Shown: positions 1 through 9,681 of the stretch, piece after piece
Position numbering within the stretch: the first letter of the stretch is position 1
How the letters are laid out: the number at the start of each line of letters is the position of its first letter
NCBI GenBank assembly: GCA_001724425.1
Contig: MEEK01000008.1
Coordinates: 10,534-74,533, forward strand
Origin: Microbacterium sp. SCN 70-27
Lineage (GTDB): Bacteria > Actinomycetota > Actinomycetes > Actinomycetales > Microbacteriaceae
Direction of reading: 5' to 3'
DNA length: 64,000 nucleotides
Notes under the pieces: model-generated
Seen by the model: only the letters and a program-made list of their open reading frames with translations
Told to the model about the DNA's origin: nothing
Databases searched by the model: none
Position numbers and translations under genes: made by a program

Positions 1-1203
1 GCCTCACGCCGCCGCCTCATGCTCGTGGGCGCCCTGAGCCTGCCGGTCCTCTTCGCGCTGACCTTCGCCGTGCCGCCGGGGCTCGCCCCCGCGCTCGGCG
101 CCGCGTGGGTGCTCGTCGCGTTCCTCCTCACCGCGACGGCGTTCAGCCTCTTCCAGGTGCCCTACATCGCCCTCCCCGCCGAACTCACCGACCGCTACGA
201 CGAGCGCACGCGACTGCTCACGTGGCGCGTCGTCGTGCTGACGTTCGCGATCCTGCTGTTCGGAGCCGGCGGACCGCTCCTGCGCAAGGCGACGGGCGAC
301 CCGGTGACGGGGTACCTCCTCATGGGCATCGTCGCGGGCGTCGCGATCGGCCTCGGGATGCTCATCGCGACGCGCGTCGCCCGGCGCGGCCTGCACGCGC
401 GCTCGGCGATGGCCGCTGCCGGAACGAGCACGGCGGAGGAGGCGGAACTCATCGCCGAGACCGTCGGCGATGAGACGGAGCGCCACGTCGGCACGGATGC
501 CTCGACGCCCGCCGGTGGCATCCGCGACAACTTCCGGTCCGCCTTCGACACGCTCCGCCGCAGCCAGCCGTTCCGCGCCCTGCTGCTGACCTTCGTGCTG
601 CAGGCGCTCGCGACGGGGCTGATGCTCGCGGGCGCGCAGTACCTCGCGACGTGGGTGCTCCGCTCGGAGGATGCCGTAACCCTCCTGTTCGTCGCGCTCA
701 TCGCCCCCGCCCTCGTCGCCGCGCCGGCGTGGGGCGTCTGGGCGCGGCATATCGGCAAGGAGCGCGCGTTCGTCGCCGCGAGCCTGCTGTTCGCCGTCGC
801 GGCGATCTCGACGGTCGGTGCGCTGTGGGCGCCCGGTGCCTGGATCTACGTCTCGGTGGGCCTCGCCGGCGTCGCGTACGCAGGCATGCAGTCGCTGCCG
901 ATGGCGATGCTCCCCGACGTCATCACGCACGACGCGCACCGTTTCGGCACGGGGCGCGCGGGAGCGTTCGGCGGGGTGTGGACGGCCGGCGAGACGACGG
1001 GCTTCGCGCTCGGCGCCACGGCGCTCGCGACGGTCCTCGCCGTGACGGGGTACGTCGAGCGCACGGCCGGCGAGAGCATCGCGCAGCCGGACGCCGCGGT
1101 TGCCGGCATCGTCCTGAGCTTCAGCGTGCTGCCTGCCGCCCTCGTGCTCCTGAGCCTCGTTCCGCTCGGCCGCTACCGTCTGCGCCGAGACGACATCGAG
1201 TAG
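1..1203 (+). CDS. MFS/GPH-type sugar symporter, 5'-truncated by window edge
   Basis: The frame is open from base 1, so the true start and the first membrane helices lie outside the window; 400 residues remain. The family is the glycoside-pentoside-hexuronide (MelB-like, MFS_2) cation symporters of the cytoplasmic membrane. The support is a series of hydrophobic helices, the family motif VPYIALPAELTDRYDERTR near residue 52 of the visible part, and a soluble charged loop (around residues 130-180) between two halves of about six helices each. The 5' cut means no promoter or start can be judged. The substrate cannot be read from the sequence; a sugar or glycoside is the family default. The following gene pair has its own promoter candidate, so a functional link is not implied. 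Confidence 0.85.
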   Translation, partial: ASRRRLMLVGALSLPVLFALTFAVPPGLAPALGAAWVLVAFLLTATAFSLFQVPYIALPAELTDRYDERTRLLTWRVVVLTFAILLFGAGGPLLRKATGDPVTGYLLMGIVAGVAIGLGMLIATRVARRGLHARSAMAAAGTSTAEEAELIAETVGDETERHVGTDASTPAGGIRDNFRSAFDTLRRSQPFRALLLTFVLQALATGLMLAGAQYLATWVLRSEDAVTLLFVALIAPALVAAPAWGVWARHIGKERAFVAASLLFAVAAISTVGALWAPGAWIYVSVGLAGVAYAGMQSLPMAMLPDVITHDAHRFGTGRAGAFGGVWTAGETTGFALGATALATVLAVTGYVERTAGESIAQPDAAVAGIVLSFSVLPAALVLLSLVPLGRYRLRRDDIE

Positions 1204-1286
1204 GGGCGAGGCGGCGGCCTGTCGTGCTCAGTGTCGCTCCCGTGACCGAGTGCCGGAAACGCTGGGATCGAGTGCCACAGGGGACG

Positions 1287-1292
1287 TAGGCT
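1287..1292 (+). promoter_or_regulatory. -10 element for aldehyde dehydrogenase/GMC pair
   Basis: TAGGCT hexamer in the 122-bp gap after the symporter gene. A ribosome binding site GAAGGAGA follows at 1313-1320, five bases before the GTG at 1326. The -35 region is not recognisable. The same gap carries two direct CGAGTGCC copies (1247-1254 and 1268-1275) that could bind a regulator. Confidence 0.45.
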
Positions 1293-1325
1293 TGCTCTCA
1301 GGCGTCCGCCCCGAAGGAGAGTGCA

Positions 1326-3122
1326 GTGACCGCGACCGCAGACCCCGCCCGGAAGCGCACCGCCGCTGCGAAGAAGCCCCGCGCCAGCGCCCCGCGCGCA
1401 GGCGCCCCGCGCGCAGGCGCCCCGCGCGCAGGCGCCGCCGCGGATGCCACGAGCCTCGACCCGGCCCTCCGCGCCCCGCTCGATGCCGCCATCGCGGAAC
1501 TCGACACCGGTGCCCGCGCATGGACGCTGCTGACGCTCGGCCAGCGCCGCACCCTCCTCACGCGGCTGCGCGCGACGACGGCCGCCGTCGCGGAGGAGTG
1601 GGCCGAGGTCGCCGCGCTCTCGAAGGGCCTGACACCCGGGCATCCGCTGCGCGGGGAGGAATGGCTCTCCGGGCCGTACGCCGCGCTCGTCGCCCTCGAC
1701 GCCTACGCCGACACGCTCGGCGCGCTCGCCTCCGGGAAGTCTCCGCTCGCCGGCATCCGCACGGGCACCGCGCCGGGTGGACGCACGGTCATCCACACCT
1801 CGCCGCTCACGGCGACCGACCGGCTGCTCCTCTCGGGCTATCGCACCGAGGTGTGGCTGGAGCCCGGCGTGACCCTCGCCGAGGCGCACCGCGAGGCGGG
1901 GCTCGGGCAGCTGGACCCGACATCCTCCGGCGGGGTCGGGCTCGTGCTGGGCGCCGGCAACATCACCTCGATCCCCTACCTCGACGTGCTGTACGAACTG
2001 CTCGCGTTCAACAGGGTCTCGATCCTCAAGGTCAACCCGACGCAGGACGCGCTCGTCCCCGTCTTCGAGCGCGCCCTCGCCCCGCTCATCGAACCCGGCT
2101 TCCTGCGCATCGTGCGCGGCGGCGGCGATGTGGGCGCATACCTCACGCGGCATGCATCGATCTCGCACGTGCACATCACCGGCTCCGAGGCGACGTTCCG
2201 GGCCATCGTCCCGGGCCTCAGCGTGCCGATCACGGCGGAGCTCGGCGGCGTCTCGCCGATCATCGTCGTGCCCGGCGAATGGTCCGAGGCCGACCTGCGC
2301 TTCCAGGCCGAGCACGTCGTCACGATGCGGTTGCACAACAGCGGCCACAACTGCATCGCCGGACAGGTCGTCCTGCTGTCGCGGGACTGGCCGCAGCGCG
2401 AGGCGTTCCTCACCGAACTGCGCGCCGCGTACGACCGGGCGCCGCGGCGGCCCGTCTGGTACCCGAACAGCGACCGCAAGCTCGAGGCCGCACGCGAGTC
2501 GTACCCGGATGCCGCATGGTGCGCCGACGGCACGCGTGCGCTCATCGAGGCATCCCCGTCCGAGGCATCCGTGCTGGAGACGACCGAGTACTTCTCGCCC
2601 GTGCTGGGAGTCGTCGCGCTGCCCGGCAACGGGCAGGAGTTCCTCGACGCGGCCGTCACCCACGCCAACGACCGACTCACCGGAACCCTCGGCGCGAACG
2701 TCCTGATCGACCCCGAGACGCAGAACGCTCTCGGCGACGGGTTCGACCGTGCCATCGCGGACCTCCACTACGGCACGATCGCGATCAACTCGTGGACGGC
2801 GTTCGGGTTCCTGACACCGACGGCGACCTGGGGGGCGTTCCCAGGCGGCACGCTGGAGGATGCCCCGAGCGGCATCGGCATCGTGCACAACGCCTTCCTG
2901 CTCGACCGCGTCGAGCGCACGGTCGTCAACGGACCGTTCCGCCCGTTCCCGCGGTCGGCGTCGTCCGCGTTGCGCGGATACGGCCTGTCGGTGCTCCCCA
3001 AGCCGCCCTGGTTCGTGACGTCGCGCACGGGCGCCGCCGTGTGCGAGGGGTTCACGCGCTTCCGGATGACCGGCAACTGGGCGGCGATGGGCGTGACCCT
3101 CGTCCAGGCGTTCGGCGCATGA
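1326..3122 (+). CDS. Aldehyde dehydrogenase family protein
   Basis: Predicted NAD(P)-dependent cytoplasmic oxidation of an aldehyde to its acid. The 598-residue protein has the Rossmann segment GLVLGAGNITSIP near residue 205, the general base Glu305 in ELGGVSP and the catalytic Cys343 in HNSGHNCIAG; the 38-residue Glu-Cys spacing fits the superfamily. It is longer than the usual 480-500 residues. The extra length includes a basic Ala/Pro/Arg N-terminus with three exact APRAG repeats and an unusual C-terminal part. The GTG start at 1326 is chosen for the GAAGGAGA site just upstream. The stop overlaps the next start (ATGA at 3119-3122), so it is translationally coupled to a GMC oxidoreductase that could supply its aldehyde. 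The substrate is unknown; choline-like or aromatic alcohol oxidation are both possible. Confidence 0.85.
   Translation: MTATADPARKRTAAAKKPRASAPRAGAPRAGAPRAGAAADATSLDPALRAPLDAAIAELDTGARAWTLLTLGQRRTLLTRLRATTAAVAEEWAEVAALSKGLTPGHPLRGEEWLSGPYAALVALDAYADTLGALASGKSPLAGIRTGTAPGGRTVIHTSPLTATDRLLLSGYRTEVWLEPGVTLAEAHREAGLGQLDPTSSGGVGLVLGAGNITSIPYLDVLYELLAFNRVSILKVNPTQDALVPVFERALAPLIEPGFLRIVRGGGDVGAYLTRHASISHVHITGSEATFRAIVPGLSVPITAELGGVSPIIVVPGEWSEADLRFQAEHVVTMRLHNSGHNCIAGQVVLLSRDWPQREAFLTELRAAYDRAPRRPVWYPNSDRKLEAARESYPDAAWCADGTRALIEASPSEASVLETTEYFSPVLGVVALPGNGQEFLDAAVTHANDRLTGTLGANVLIDPETQNALGDGFDRAIADLHYGTIAINSWTAFGFLTPTATWGAFPGGTLEDAPSGIGIVHNAFLLDRVERTVVNGPFRPFPRSASSALRGYGLSVLPKPPWFVTSRTGAAVCEGFTRFRMTGNWAAMGVTLVQAFGA
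1387..1431 (+). repeat. Three exact 15-bp tandem repeats in coding sequence
   Basis: Unit GCGCCCCGCGCGCAG, three perfect copies, followed by a partial fourth. In frame it encodes Ala-Pro-Arg-Ala-Gly repeated near residues 21-35 of the aldehyde dehydrogenase. Perfect identity at the base level points to recent slippage or recombination. Confidence 0.9.
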
Positions 3123-4984
3123 GTGGGTCGCGTCGGGGCGGGCGGCGCGGACGTGTCGGCCGGCGGGGTTTCGGGCGGCGGGGGCTCGGGCGTCTCGAGG
3201 CGGACTATGTCATCGTCGGCGCGGGTTCGGCAGGTGCGGCGCTGGCCGCACGGCTGAGCGAGGACCCCACCGTCTCGGTGCTGCTGCTCGAGGCTGGTCC
3301 CGTCGACAAGGCGCTGGAGCTGCACGTCCCGGCGGCGTTCTCGAAGCTCTTCCGCGGTCGGTACGACTGGAACTACGACACCGTCCCCCAGCCTGCGCTC
3401 GAGGGCCGCACGGTCTACTGGCCGCGCGGCAAGACCCTGGGCGGCTCGTCCTCGCTCAACGCGATGATGTGGGTGCGCGGCTTCGCCGGTGACTACGACG
3501 AATGGGCGACCGTCGCGGGCGACACCTGGTCGTGGCGGGCGCTCGCGCCGTTGTTCCGGCGGGTGGAGAGCGTGGAGGGGGCTGTGGGGTCTGGTTTTGC
3601 AGCCGGCTCCGGCCCTGCGGCGGGTCTCGGGTCCGACGCCGGTTCGGGCTTCGGCCCGGGAGCGGGTTCGGGCGCCGGACCGGGCACCGATGCGGGTGCA
3701 GGCTCAGACTCGGGAGCAGCGGCGGGTACGGGCTCCGACGAGCTCGGTCCTCGTCCGGACGCGGAGACCTGGACGGGCACCGACGGTCCGCAGCGCGTGG
3801 AGCACCAGCGCGACCCGCGCCCCCACACGGCTGTCTTCCTCCAGGCGGCGCGCGAGCTCGGGCATCCCGTCACCGCCGCGAACCTGCCGACCGGGCAGGG
3901 GTTCTCGGAGACCGAGGTGACGCAGCGCCGCGGCGGCCGCGCGTCGACCGCGGATGCCTATCTTCGCCCGGCCGGCAAACGCCCGAACCTGCGCGTCGTC
4001 ACCGGCGCGCACGCGCGGCGCGTGACCTTCGCGGCCGGCGCGGTGGGCGAGCCGCCGCGGGCGACCGGTGTCTACGTCGACATCGCCGGCGTCACCCACC
4101 ACGCGCGCGCCACGCGCGAGGTGATCCTCTGCGGCGGCGCCATCAACAGCCCGCACCTGCTGATGCTGAGCGGAATCGGACCGGCCGAGCACCTGGCATC
4201 CCACGGCATCGACGTCGTCGTGGACGCGCCCGGCGTCGGCGCGAACCTGCAGGACCACCTCGTCGCGGGCCTCGCGCCCGGCGCGCGCGGGGGCACGCTG
4301 TACGGCGCCGAGAAGCCGGGCCAGCTCGCGAGCTACCTCACCCGGCGGCGGGGAATGCTCACCTCGAATGTCGCCGAAGCGTACGGGTTCGTCCGGACCG
4401 AGGTTGCCGACGAAACCGGTGCGGCGGCCGACCTGCCGGATATCGAGATCATCTTCGCCCCAGCGCCGTACGTCGGTGAAGGTCTCGTGCCGCTGCCGGG
4501 CGAGGGGCTCACGGTCGGCGCGATCCTGCTGCGGCCGCGCAGTCGCGGCAGCATCCGGCTCGCGTCGGCCGACCCCATGCAGGCGCCGCTCATCGACCCC
4601 GCGTACCTGAGCGACCCCGACGGCCTCGACGCGCGGACGCTCGCCGCGGGTCTCGCCGAGTGCGAACGCCTGATCGCGACGAATGCGCTCCGTGCGATCA
4701 CGACGGGCACTTGGATCCAGCCCGAGAACGGCGAGGCCCTGACCTCGGCCGAGCGGATCGAGCTCGCCCTGCGCCGCTATTCGCACACGCTCTACCACCC
4801 GGTCGGCACGGCGCGGATGGGCCTCGATGAGGCATCCGTCGTCGATCCCGAACTGCGCGTGCGCGGCGTGCGGGGCCTGCGGGTCGCGGACGCCTCGGTC
4901 ATTCCGACGATCATCCGGGGCCACACCAACGCCCCCGCGATCGTCATCGGCGAGCGCGCCGCCGACCTCATCCGCGGGGCCTGA
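3119..4984 (+). CDS. GMC-family FAD-dependent oxidoreductase (choline dehydrogenase-like)
   Basis: Predicted FAD-dependent oxidation of a primary alcohol, 621 residues. The dinucleotide-binding motif VIVGAGSAGAALAARLSE lies at residues 31-48. The GMC signatures are PRGKTLGGSSSLNAM near residue 103 and GGAINSPHLLMLSGIGPA near 340. The catalytic His is in HPVGTARMG near 560, with GHTNAPA near 600. Two oddities stand out. The first 26 residues are a repetitive Arg/Gly stretch. About 55 residues of Gly/Ala/Ser/Asp low complexity (nt about 3577-3745) sit where homologues have a short loop. The ATG at 3119 overlaps the stop of the aldehyde dehydrogenase, so the two are probably co-expressed. Without a known osmotic-stress neighbour I would not call it betA. 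Confidence 0.88.
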   Translation: MSGSRRGGRRGRVGRRGFGRRGLGRLEADYVIVGAGSAGAALAARLSEDPTVSVLLLEAGPVDKALELHVPAAFSKLFRGRYDWNYDTVPQPALEGRTVYWPRGKTLGGSSSLNAMMWVRGFAGDYDEWATVAGDTWSWRALAPLFRRVESVEGAVGSGFAAGSGPAAGLGSDAGSGFGPGAGSGAGPGTDAGAGSDSGAAAGTGSDELGPRPDAETWTGTDGPQRVEHQRDPRPHTAVFLQAARELGHPVTAANLPTGQGFSETEVTQRRGGRASTADAYLRPAGKRPNLRVVTGAHARRVTFAAGAVGEPPRATGVYVDIAGVTHHARATREVILCGGAINSPHLLMLSGIGPAEHLASHGIDVVVDAPGVGANLQDHLVAGLAPGARGGTLYGAEKPGQLASYLTRRRGMLTSNVAEAYGFVRTEVADETGAAADLPDIEIIFAPAPYVGEGLVPLPGEGLTVGAILLRPRSRGSIRLASADPMQAPLIDPAYLSDPDGLDARTLAAGLAECERLIATNALRAITTGTWIQPENGEALTSAERIELALRRYSHTLYHPVGTARMGLDEASVVDPELRVRGVRGLRVADASVIPTIIRGHTNAPAIVIGERAADLIRGA

Positions 4985-5085
4985 CCGCGCAGTCACCCGG
5001 ACGGCGCCGCAGCGCCTCGCTCATTCCAGCCCATCACGGCCGAGCGCGGCCGACGCCGGGGGTGAGGGCGTCCGCGACAGGGCGG

Positions 5086-6633
<1,548 letters not shown>

Positions 6634-6762
6634 GGGGGTGTTTCTGGGCGGGATGCCCGGATCGGTGGCCTCTGCGGGATGTGCGCACAGGGTCGCCGTA
6701 CGAAGAATGTCAGCCGATCATCCGGACGGGCCGGGCGGCGAGGGAAGCGTTCTACGACGCGA

Positions 6763-6800
6763 GAGGCGCCAGGATCGGCGCCTCAAGTGCCCCCAGTCTA
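6763..6800 (-). promoter_or_regulatory. Promoter and leader hairpin of the DEAD-box helicase
   Basis: On the minus strand TAGACT (6800-6795) could be a -10 element. A transcript from about 6788 would begin almost directly with a hairpin made of GAGGCGCC and GGCGCCTC (6763-6784, 8-bp stem, 6-nt loop) and carry a leader of about 155 nt before the ATG at 6633. Long structured leaders are common for cold-induced helicases; the assignment is inference. Confidence 0.4.
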
Positions 6801-6863
6801 TCAGTCGACACTGAGCGGCCGCCGTGCACGGCGCGGAAACGGGGTGCGGGCGGGGTTGGCGGC

Positions 6864-6889
6864 GTTCAGAAAGCAGGCCCAACTGTACG
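6864..6889 (+). repeat. 76-bp palindromic element, copy A, left part
   Basis: Left arm GTTCAGAAAGCAGGCCCAAC plus the first bases of the loop, cut off at 6889 by the IS256-type element. Joined to 8337-8386, and counting the 8-bp target once, it makes 76 bp, the length of the three uninterrupted copies. Confidence 0.85.
6882..6889. repeat. Target site duplication of IS256-type element (left)
   Basis: ACTGTACG, identical to 8329-8336 on the other side of the element. Eight bases is the expected duplication length for the IS256 family. Confidence 0.9.
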
Positions 6890-8328
6890 GGGTGAGTCCC
6901 ATAGCGTGGTGTCAATTCCCGCGGGGTCCTCGTCGTCGTAGACGTCGAAGGGCCACCGTGGCATGACCATTGTTTCCGGCAAGAAGCAAAGCAGAGATCC
7001 CACGATGACCCAGTACCAGTCTGCCTTGACGACCCTGATCGGCGAAGTCCTCGCCGATCCCGACCTCGCCCACCAGGACGTGTTCCGCCGGATGCTGCAA
7101 GCCGGCCTGCAGGATCTTGTCGACGCGGAAGCGACGGCGAAGATCGGCGCCGCGCGTTACGAACGCTCCCCGGAACGGACGACCCGCCGCAACGGGACCC
7201 GCTCGAAGCTGCTCGCCACTCCGGCCGGTGAGGTCGACCTTCAGCTCCCGAAGCTGCGGGAGGGGTCGTTCTTCCCGTCGCTGCTGCACCCGCGGCGGCG
7301 GGTCGACAAAGCCCTCTACGCGGTGATCTGCCAGGCCTGGATCGACGGGGTGAGCACCCGCAAGGTCGAGCAACTCGTCCGCGCTCTCGGCAACGACACC
7401 GGCATCAGCCGTTCGACGGTGTCTCGGATCTGCGGCGAGATCGACGAGGCGGTGCACGAGTTCCTGCACCGCCGGATCGATCACACCTGGTTCCCGTACC
7501 TGTTCCTGGACGCCACCTACCTCGACGTCCGCCACCGCGGCCGGGTCGTCTCCCAGGCCCTCGTCGTCGCGACCGGCGTGAGCGGCGAGGGGCGGCGGGA
7601 GATCCTCGGGATGGCGCTCGGGGACGCGGAGACCACGGATTTCTGGACCGAGTTCCTCCGCAGCCTCCGCGACCGGGGACTCAAGGTCGCCACCGACGCC
7701 GACCCGCTCGGCGTCGCCCTGGTCACCTCCGACGCGCACGCCGGCCTGAAAGCGGCGGTCAAGGCGATCCTGCCCGGATCGGGTTGGCAGAGATGCCGGG
7801 TCCATTTCGCCCGCAACGTCACCCAGAAGATCGGCTCCGCACGCTCCAAGCCCGTCAACGCGCTGATCTCCACGATTTTCGCGCAGACCACGACGGAGGC
7901 CGTGCTCGCCCAGTACCAGGCCGTCACCGACAGCCTCCGCGGCTCGTTCCCGGAGATCGCGGCGATGCTCGAGGCCGCCGAAGCCGACCTCACCGGGTTC
8001 GCACCCCTGCCCCGCGAGCACTGGCAGAAGGTCTGGTCGAACAACCCCATCGAGCGCCTCAACCGCGAGATCAAACGCCGCGCCGACGTCGTCCAGATCT
8101 TCCCCGACCGCGACAGTGTCACCCGCCTCATCGGAGCCGTCCTCCAAGAGCAACACGAGGAATGGTCCTACGGCGAACGCCGCTACTTCTCCGACATCTC
8201 CATGCGCAAGCTCGTCCACACGCTCCACGACCACGCCGAGCCGGCACGCCCCGAGCTCTACCTCACCGCCTGACCATCACCCACCCATCAGGAAGCAACG
8301 GAATGACACCACGCCACGGGACTTGACC
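6890..8328 (+). mobile_element. IS256-family insertion sequence, complete, 1439 bp
   Basis: Both ends and the duplicated target are visible. The left end from 6890 (GGGTGAGTCCCATAGCGTGG) and the reverse complement of the right end from 8328 (GGTCAAGTCCCGTGGCGTGG) match over most of about 25-30 bases, with the shared core GCGTGGTGTCA just inside. Direct repeats ACTGTACG flank it at 6882-6889 and 8329-8336. One intact transposase gene fills the element. Perfect target duplication and an open transposase indicate a recent, probably still competent insertion. It landed in the loop of a 76-bp palindromic repeat. Confidence 0.93.
7005..8273 (+). CDS. IS256-family transposase (Mutator-like DDE)
   Basis: Catalyses copy-out/paste-in transposition of its element. 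With the start at 7005 it has 422 residues, the family's normal size. The DDE residues can be placed: Asp in FLDATYLDV near 169, Asp in VTSDAHAGLKAAV near 241 and Glu in NNPIERLNREIKRR near 349. CRVHFARN and a zinc-finger-like N-terminal region also match the family. An in-frame ATG at 6963 would add 14 residues (MTIVSGKKQSRDPT). I prefer 7005 because the sequence from MTQYQSALTTL onward resembles family N-termini, but neither start has a strong ribosome site. Confidence 0.92.
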   Translation: MTQYQSALTTLIGEVLADPDLAHQDVFRRMLQAGLQDLVDAEATAKIGAARYERSPERTTRRNGTRSKLLATPAGEVDLQLPKLREGSFFPSLLHPRRRVDKALYAVICQAWIDGVSTRKVEQLVRALGNDTGISRSTVSRICGEIDEAVHEFLHRRIDHTWFPYLFLDATYLDVRHRGRVVSQALVVATGVSGEGRREILGMALGDAETTDFWTEFLRSLRDRGLKVATDADPLGVALVTSDAHAGLKAAVKAILPGSGWQRCRVHFARNVTQKIGSARSKPVNALISTIFAQTTTEAVLAQYQAVTDSLRGSFPEIAAMLEAAEADLTGFAPLPREHWQKVWSNNPIERLNREIKRRADVVQIFPDRDSVTRLIGAVLQEQHEEWSYGERRYFSDISMRKLVHTLHDHAEPARPELYLTA

Positions 8329-8336
8329 ACTGTACG
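8329..8336. repeat. Target site duplication of IS256-type element (right)
   Basis: ACTGTACG, the right copy of the 8-bp duplication (left copy at 6882-6889). Confidence 0.9.
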
Positions 8337-8386
8337 TGGGTGCGGGGCCGGGGACGGCGGAAGCCGATCGGCCCTGCTTTCGGAAC
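8337..8386 (+). repeat. 76-bp palindromic element, copy A, right part
   Basis: Ends with the right arm GATCGGCCCTGCTTTCGGAAC (8366-8386), the inverted partner of 6864-6883. The rest of the gap up to 8697 (about 310 bp) holds another full copy at 8493-8568 and no gene that I can support. Confidence 0.85.
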
Positions 8387-8492
8387 GCGGTGCCCGAAGC
8401 AACGGGGAGAAGCCGCCGTCGTGTACGGCCTGGGCGCGTCGGGTGAAGGTGTCGCGGCGAGGCCGATCGCGCGGGGCCTGTGACGCGTCAGC

Positions 8493-8568
8493 GTTCCGAA
8501 AGCAGGCCGAACCGCCGCCATCGGCACGTTGAGGCACGGCAGAAGCCGATCGGCCCTGCTTTCGGAAC
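8493..8568. repeat. 76-bp palindromic element, copy B (complete)
   Basis: Arms GTTCCGAAAGCAGGCCGAAC (8493-8512) and GATCGGCCCTGCTTTCGGAAC (8548-8568) form a near-perfect stem of about 20 bp around a variable 35-nt centre. It lies in the intergenic space downstream of the convergent-facing proline iminopeptidase gene. Length and arms match copies at 46902-46977 and 47097-47172. Confidence 0.9.
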
Positions 8569-8697
8569 GCGGAACGCTTCGGAACGAGGAACGTCCGCGG
8601 CGGGTCGCCGGGCCGCGTGCCGGTTCACGGCGCCGAGACGACCGAGGCCACGACCGCGGTCGAGACCCGGGCGGCCGCGCCCGCGCCCCGCCGGGCC

Positions 8698-9681
8698 TCA
8701 GGCCGAGGCGAACCGGTCGGTCGCGGCCCGCAGGGCGCGGGCGATGCCGGGTTCCGAGGCCGAGTGCCCGGCATCCGGCACGACGACGAACTCCGCCTCG
8801 GGCCACGCCCGGTGGAGGTCCCACGCGGTCATGATCGGGGTGCACACGTCATACCGGCCCTGGACGATGACGGCGGGGATGCCGCGGATCGCCGCGACGT
8901 CCTCGATCAGCTGTCCCTCGCGCAGCCAGCCCTCGTGCACGAAGTAGTGGTTCTCGATCCGCGCGAACGCGACGGCCGCGTGCGGCTCCGCCATCGAGGC
9001 GACGAGACCCTCGTCGGGCAGGAGTGTGATCGTGGATGCCTCCCACGTCGCCCACGCCACGGCGGCGGGCACGTGCACGGCCGGGTCGGGGTCGGTGAGA
9101 CGGCGGTGGTACGCCTCGATGAGGCGCGAGCGCTCGAGCACCGGGATCTGGGCGAGGTAACCCTCCCAGAGGTCGGGGAAGAGCGCCGAGGCGCCGCCCT
9201 CGTAGAACCACTCCAGCTCATGCCGGCGCAGGGTGAAGATGCCCCGCAGGACGAGTTCCGACACCGCCGACGGATGCGACTGGGCGTAGGCGAGGGCGAG
9301 GGTCGAGCCCCACGACCCGCCGAACACCTGCCAGGTCTCGATGCCGAGGTTCTTGCGCAGCAGCTCGATGTCGGCGACGAGGTGCCAGGTCGTGTTGTGG
9401 CGGAGGTCGGCCTCGGGGTCGCTCACGTGCGGCGTCGACTTGCCGCAGCCGCGCTGGTCGAACAGCACGATGCGGTACACCGCGGGGTCGAAGAAGCGGC
9501 GCTGCCAGGGCGACGTTCCCGCGCCGGGCCCGCCGTGAAGGAACACGACCGGCTTGCCCTCGGGGTTTCCGGACTGTTCCCAGTAGAGCCTCTGCCCGTC
9601 GCCAGCGAGGAGGAACCCCGTCTCGTACGGCTCGATCTCGGGGTAGAGGACATCGTCGAGCCCGTCGTGGCCGGGGGTCAC
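8698..9681 (-). CDS. pip: Proline iminopeptidase (alpha/beta hydrolase, S33)
   Basis: Releases N-terminal proline from peptides in the cytoplasm. The 327-residue protein has the oxyanion motif HGGPGAG at 49-55, DQRGCGKS near 75-82 and the nucleophile elbow GGSWGSTLALAY with Ser123. The acid is in QGRYDVCTP and the base His near 306 is in DAGHSAS. Length and motif order match the prolyl iminopeptidase branch of family S33. The GTG start at 9681 overlaps the upstream stop (GTGA), so it is co-translated with the zinc metallopeptidase gene; two peptidases in one operon suggest a shared peptide-turnover role. Other S33 aminopeptidases are possible but less likely. Confidence 0.9.
   Translation of the reverse strand: MTPGHDGLDDVLYPEIEPYETGFLLAGDGQRLYWEQSGNPEGKPVVFLHGGPGAGTSPWQRRFFDPAVYRIVLFDQRGCGKSTPHVSDPEADLRHNTTWHLVADIELLRKNLGIETWQVFGGSWGSTLALAYAQSHPSAVSELVLRGIFTLRRHELEWFYEGGASALFPDLWEGYLAQIPVLERSRLIEAYHRRLTDPDPAVHVPAAVAWATWEASTITLLPDEGLVASMAEPHAAVAFARIENHYFVHEGWLREGQLIEDVAAIRGIPAVIVQGRYDVCTPIMTAWDLHRAWPEAEFVVVPDAGHSASEPGIARALRAATDRFASA

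Noticed and set aside
1225..1254. HrcA/CIRCE operator suggested by GCTC...GAGTGCC
   Set aside because: The arms do not match the 9-bp CIRCE arms, the spacing is wrong, and the downstream genes are not chaperones.
6963..7004. Upstream ATG (6963) as the transposase start
   Set aside because: It is in frame and possible, but the added 14 residues do not look like a family N-terminus; the start at 7005 is kept as the working choice.
8493..8568. 76-bp unit as a tRNA or tRNA-like gene
   Set aside because: Only the length matches. There is no T-loop consensus, anticodon arm or acceptor-CCA geometry; it is one long hairpin with a variable centre.
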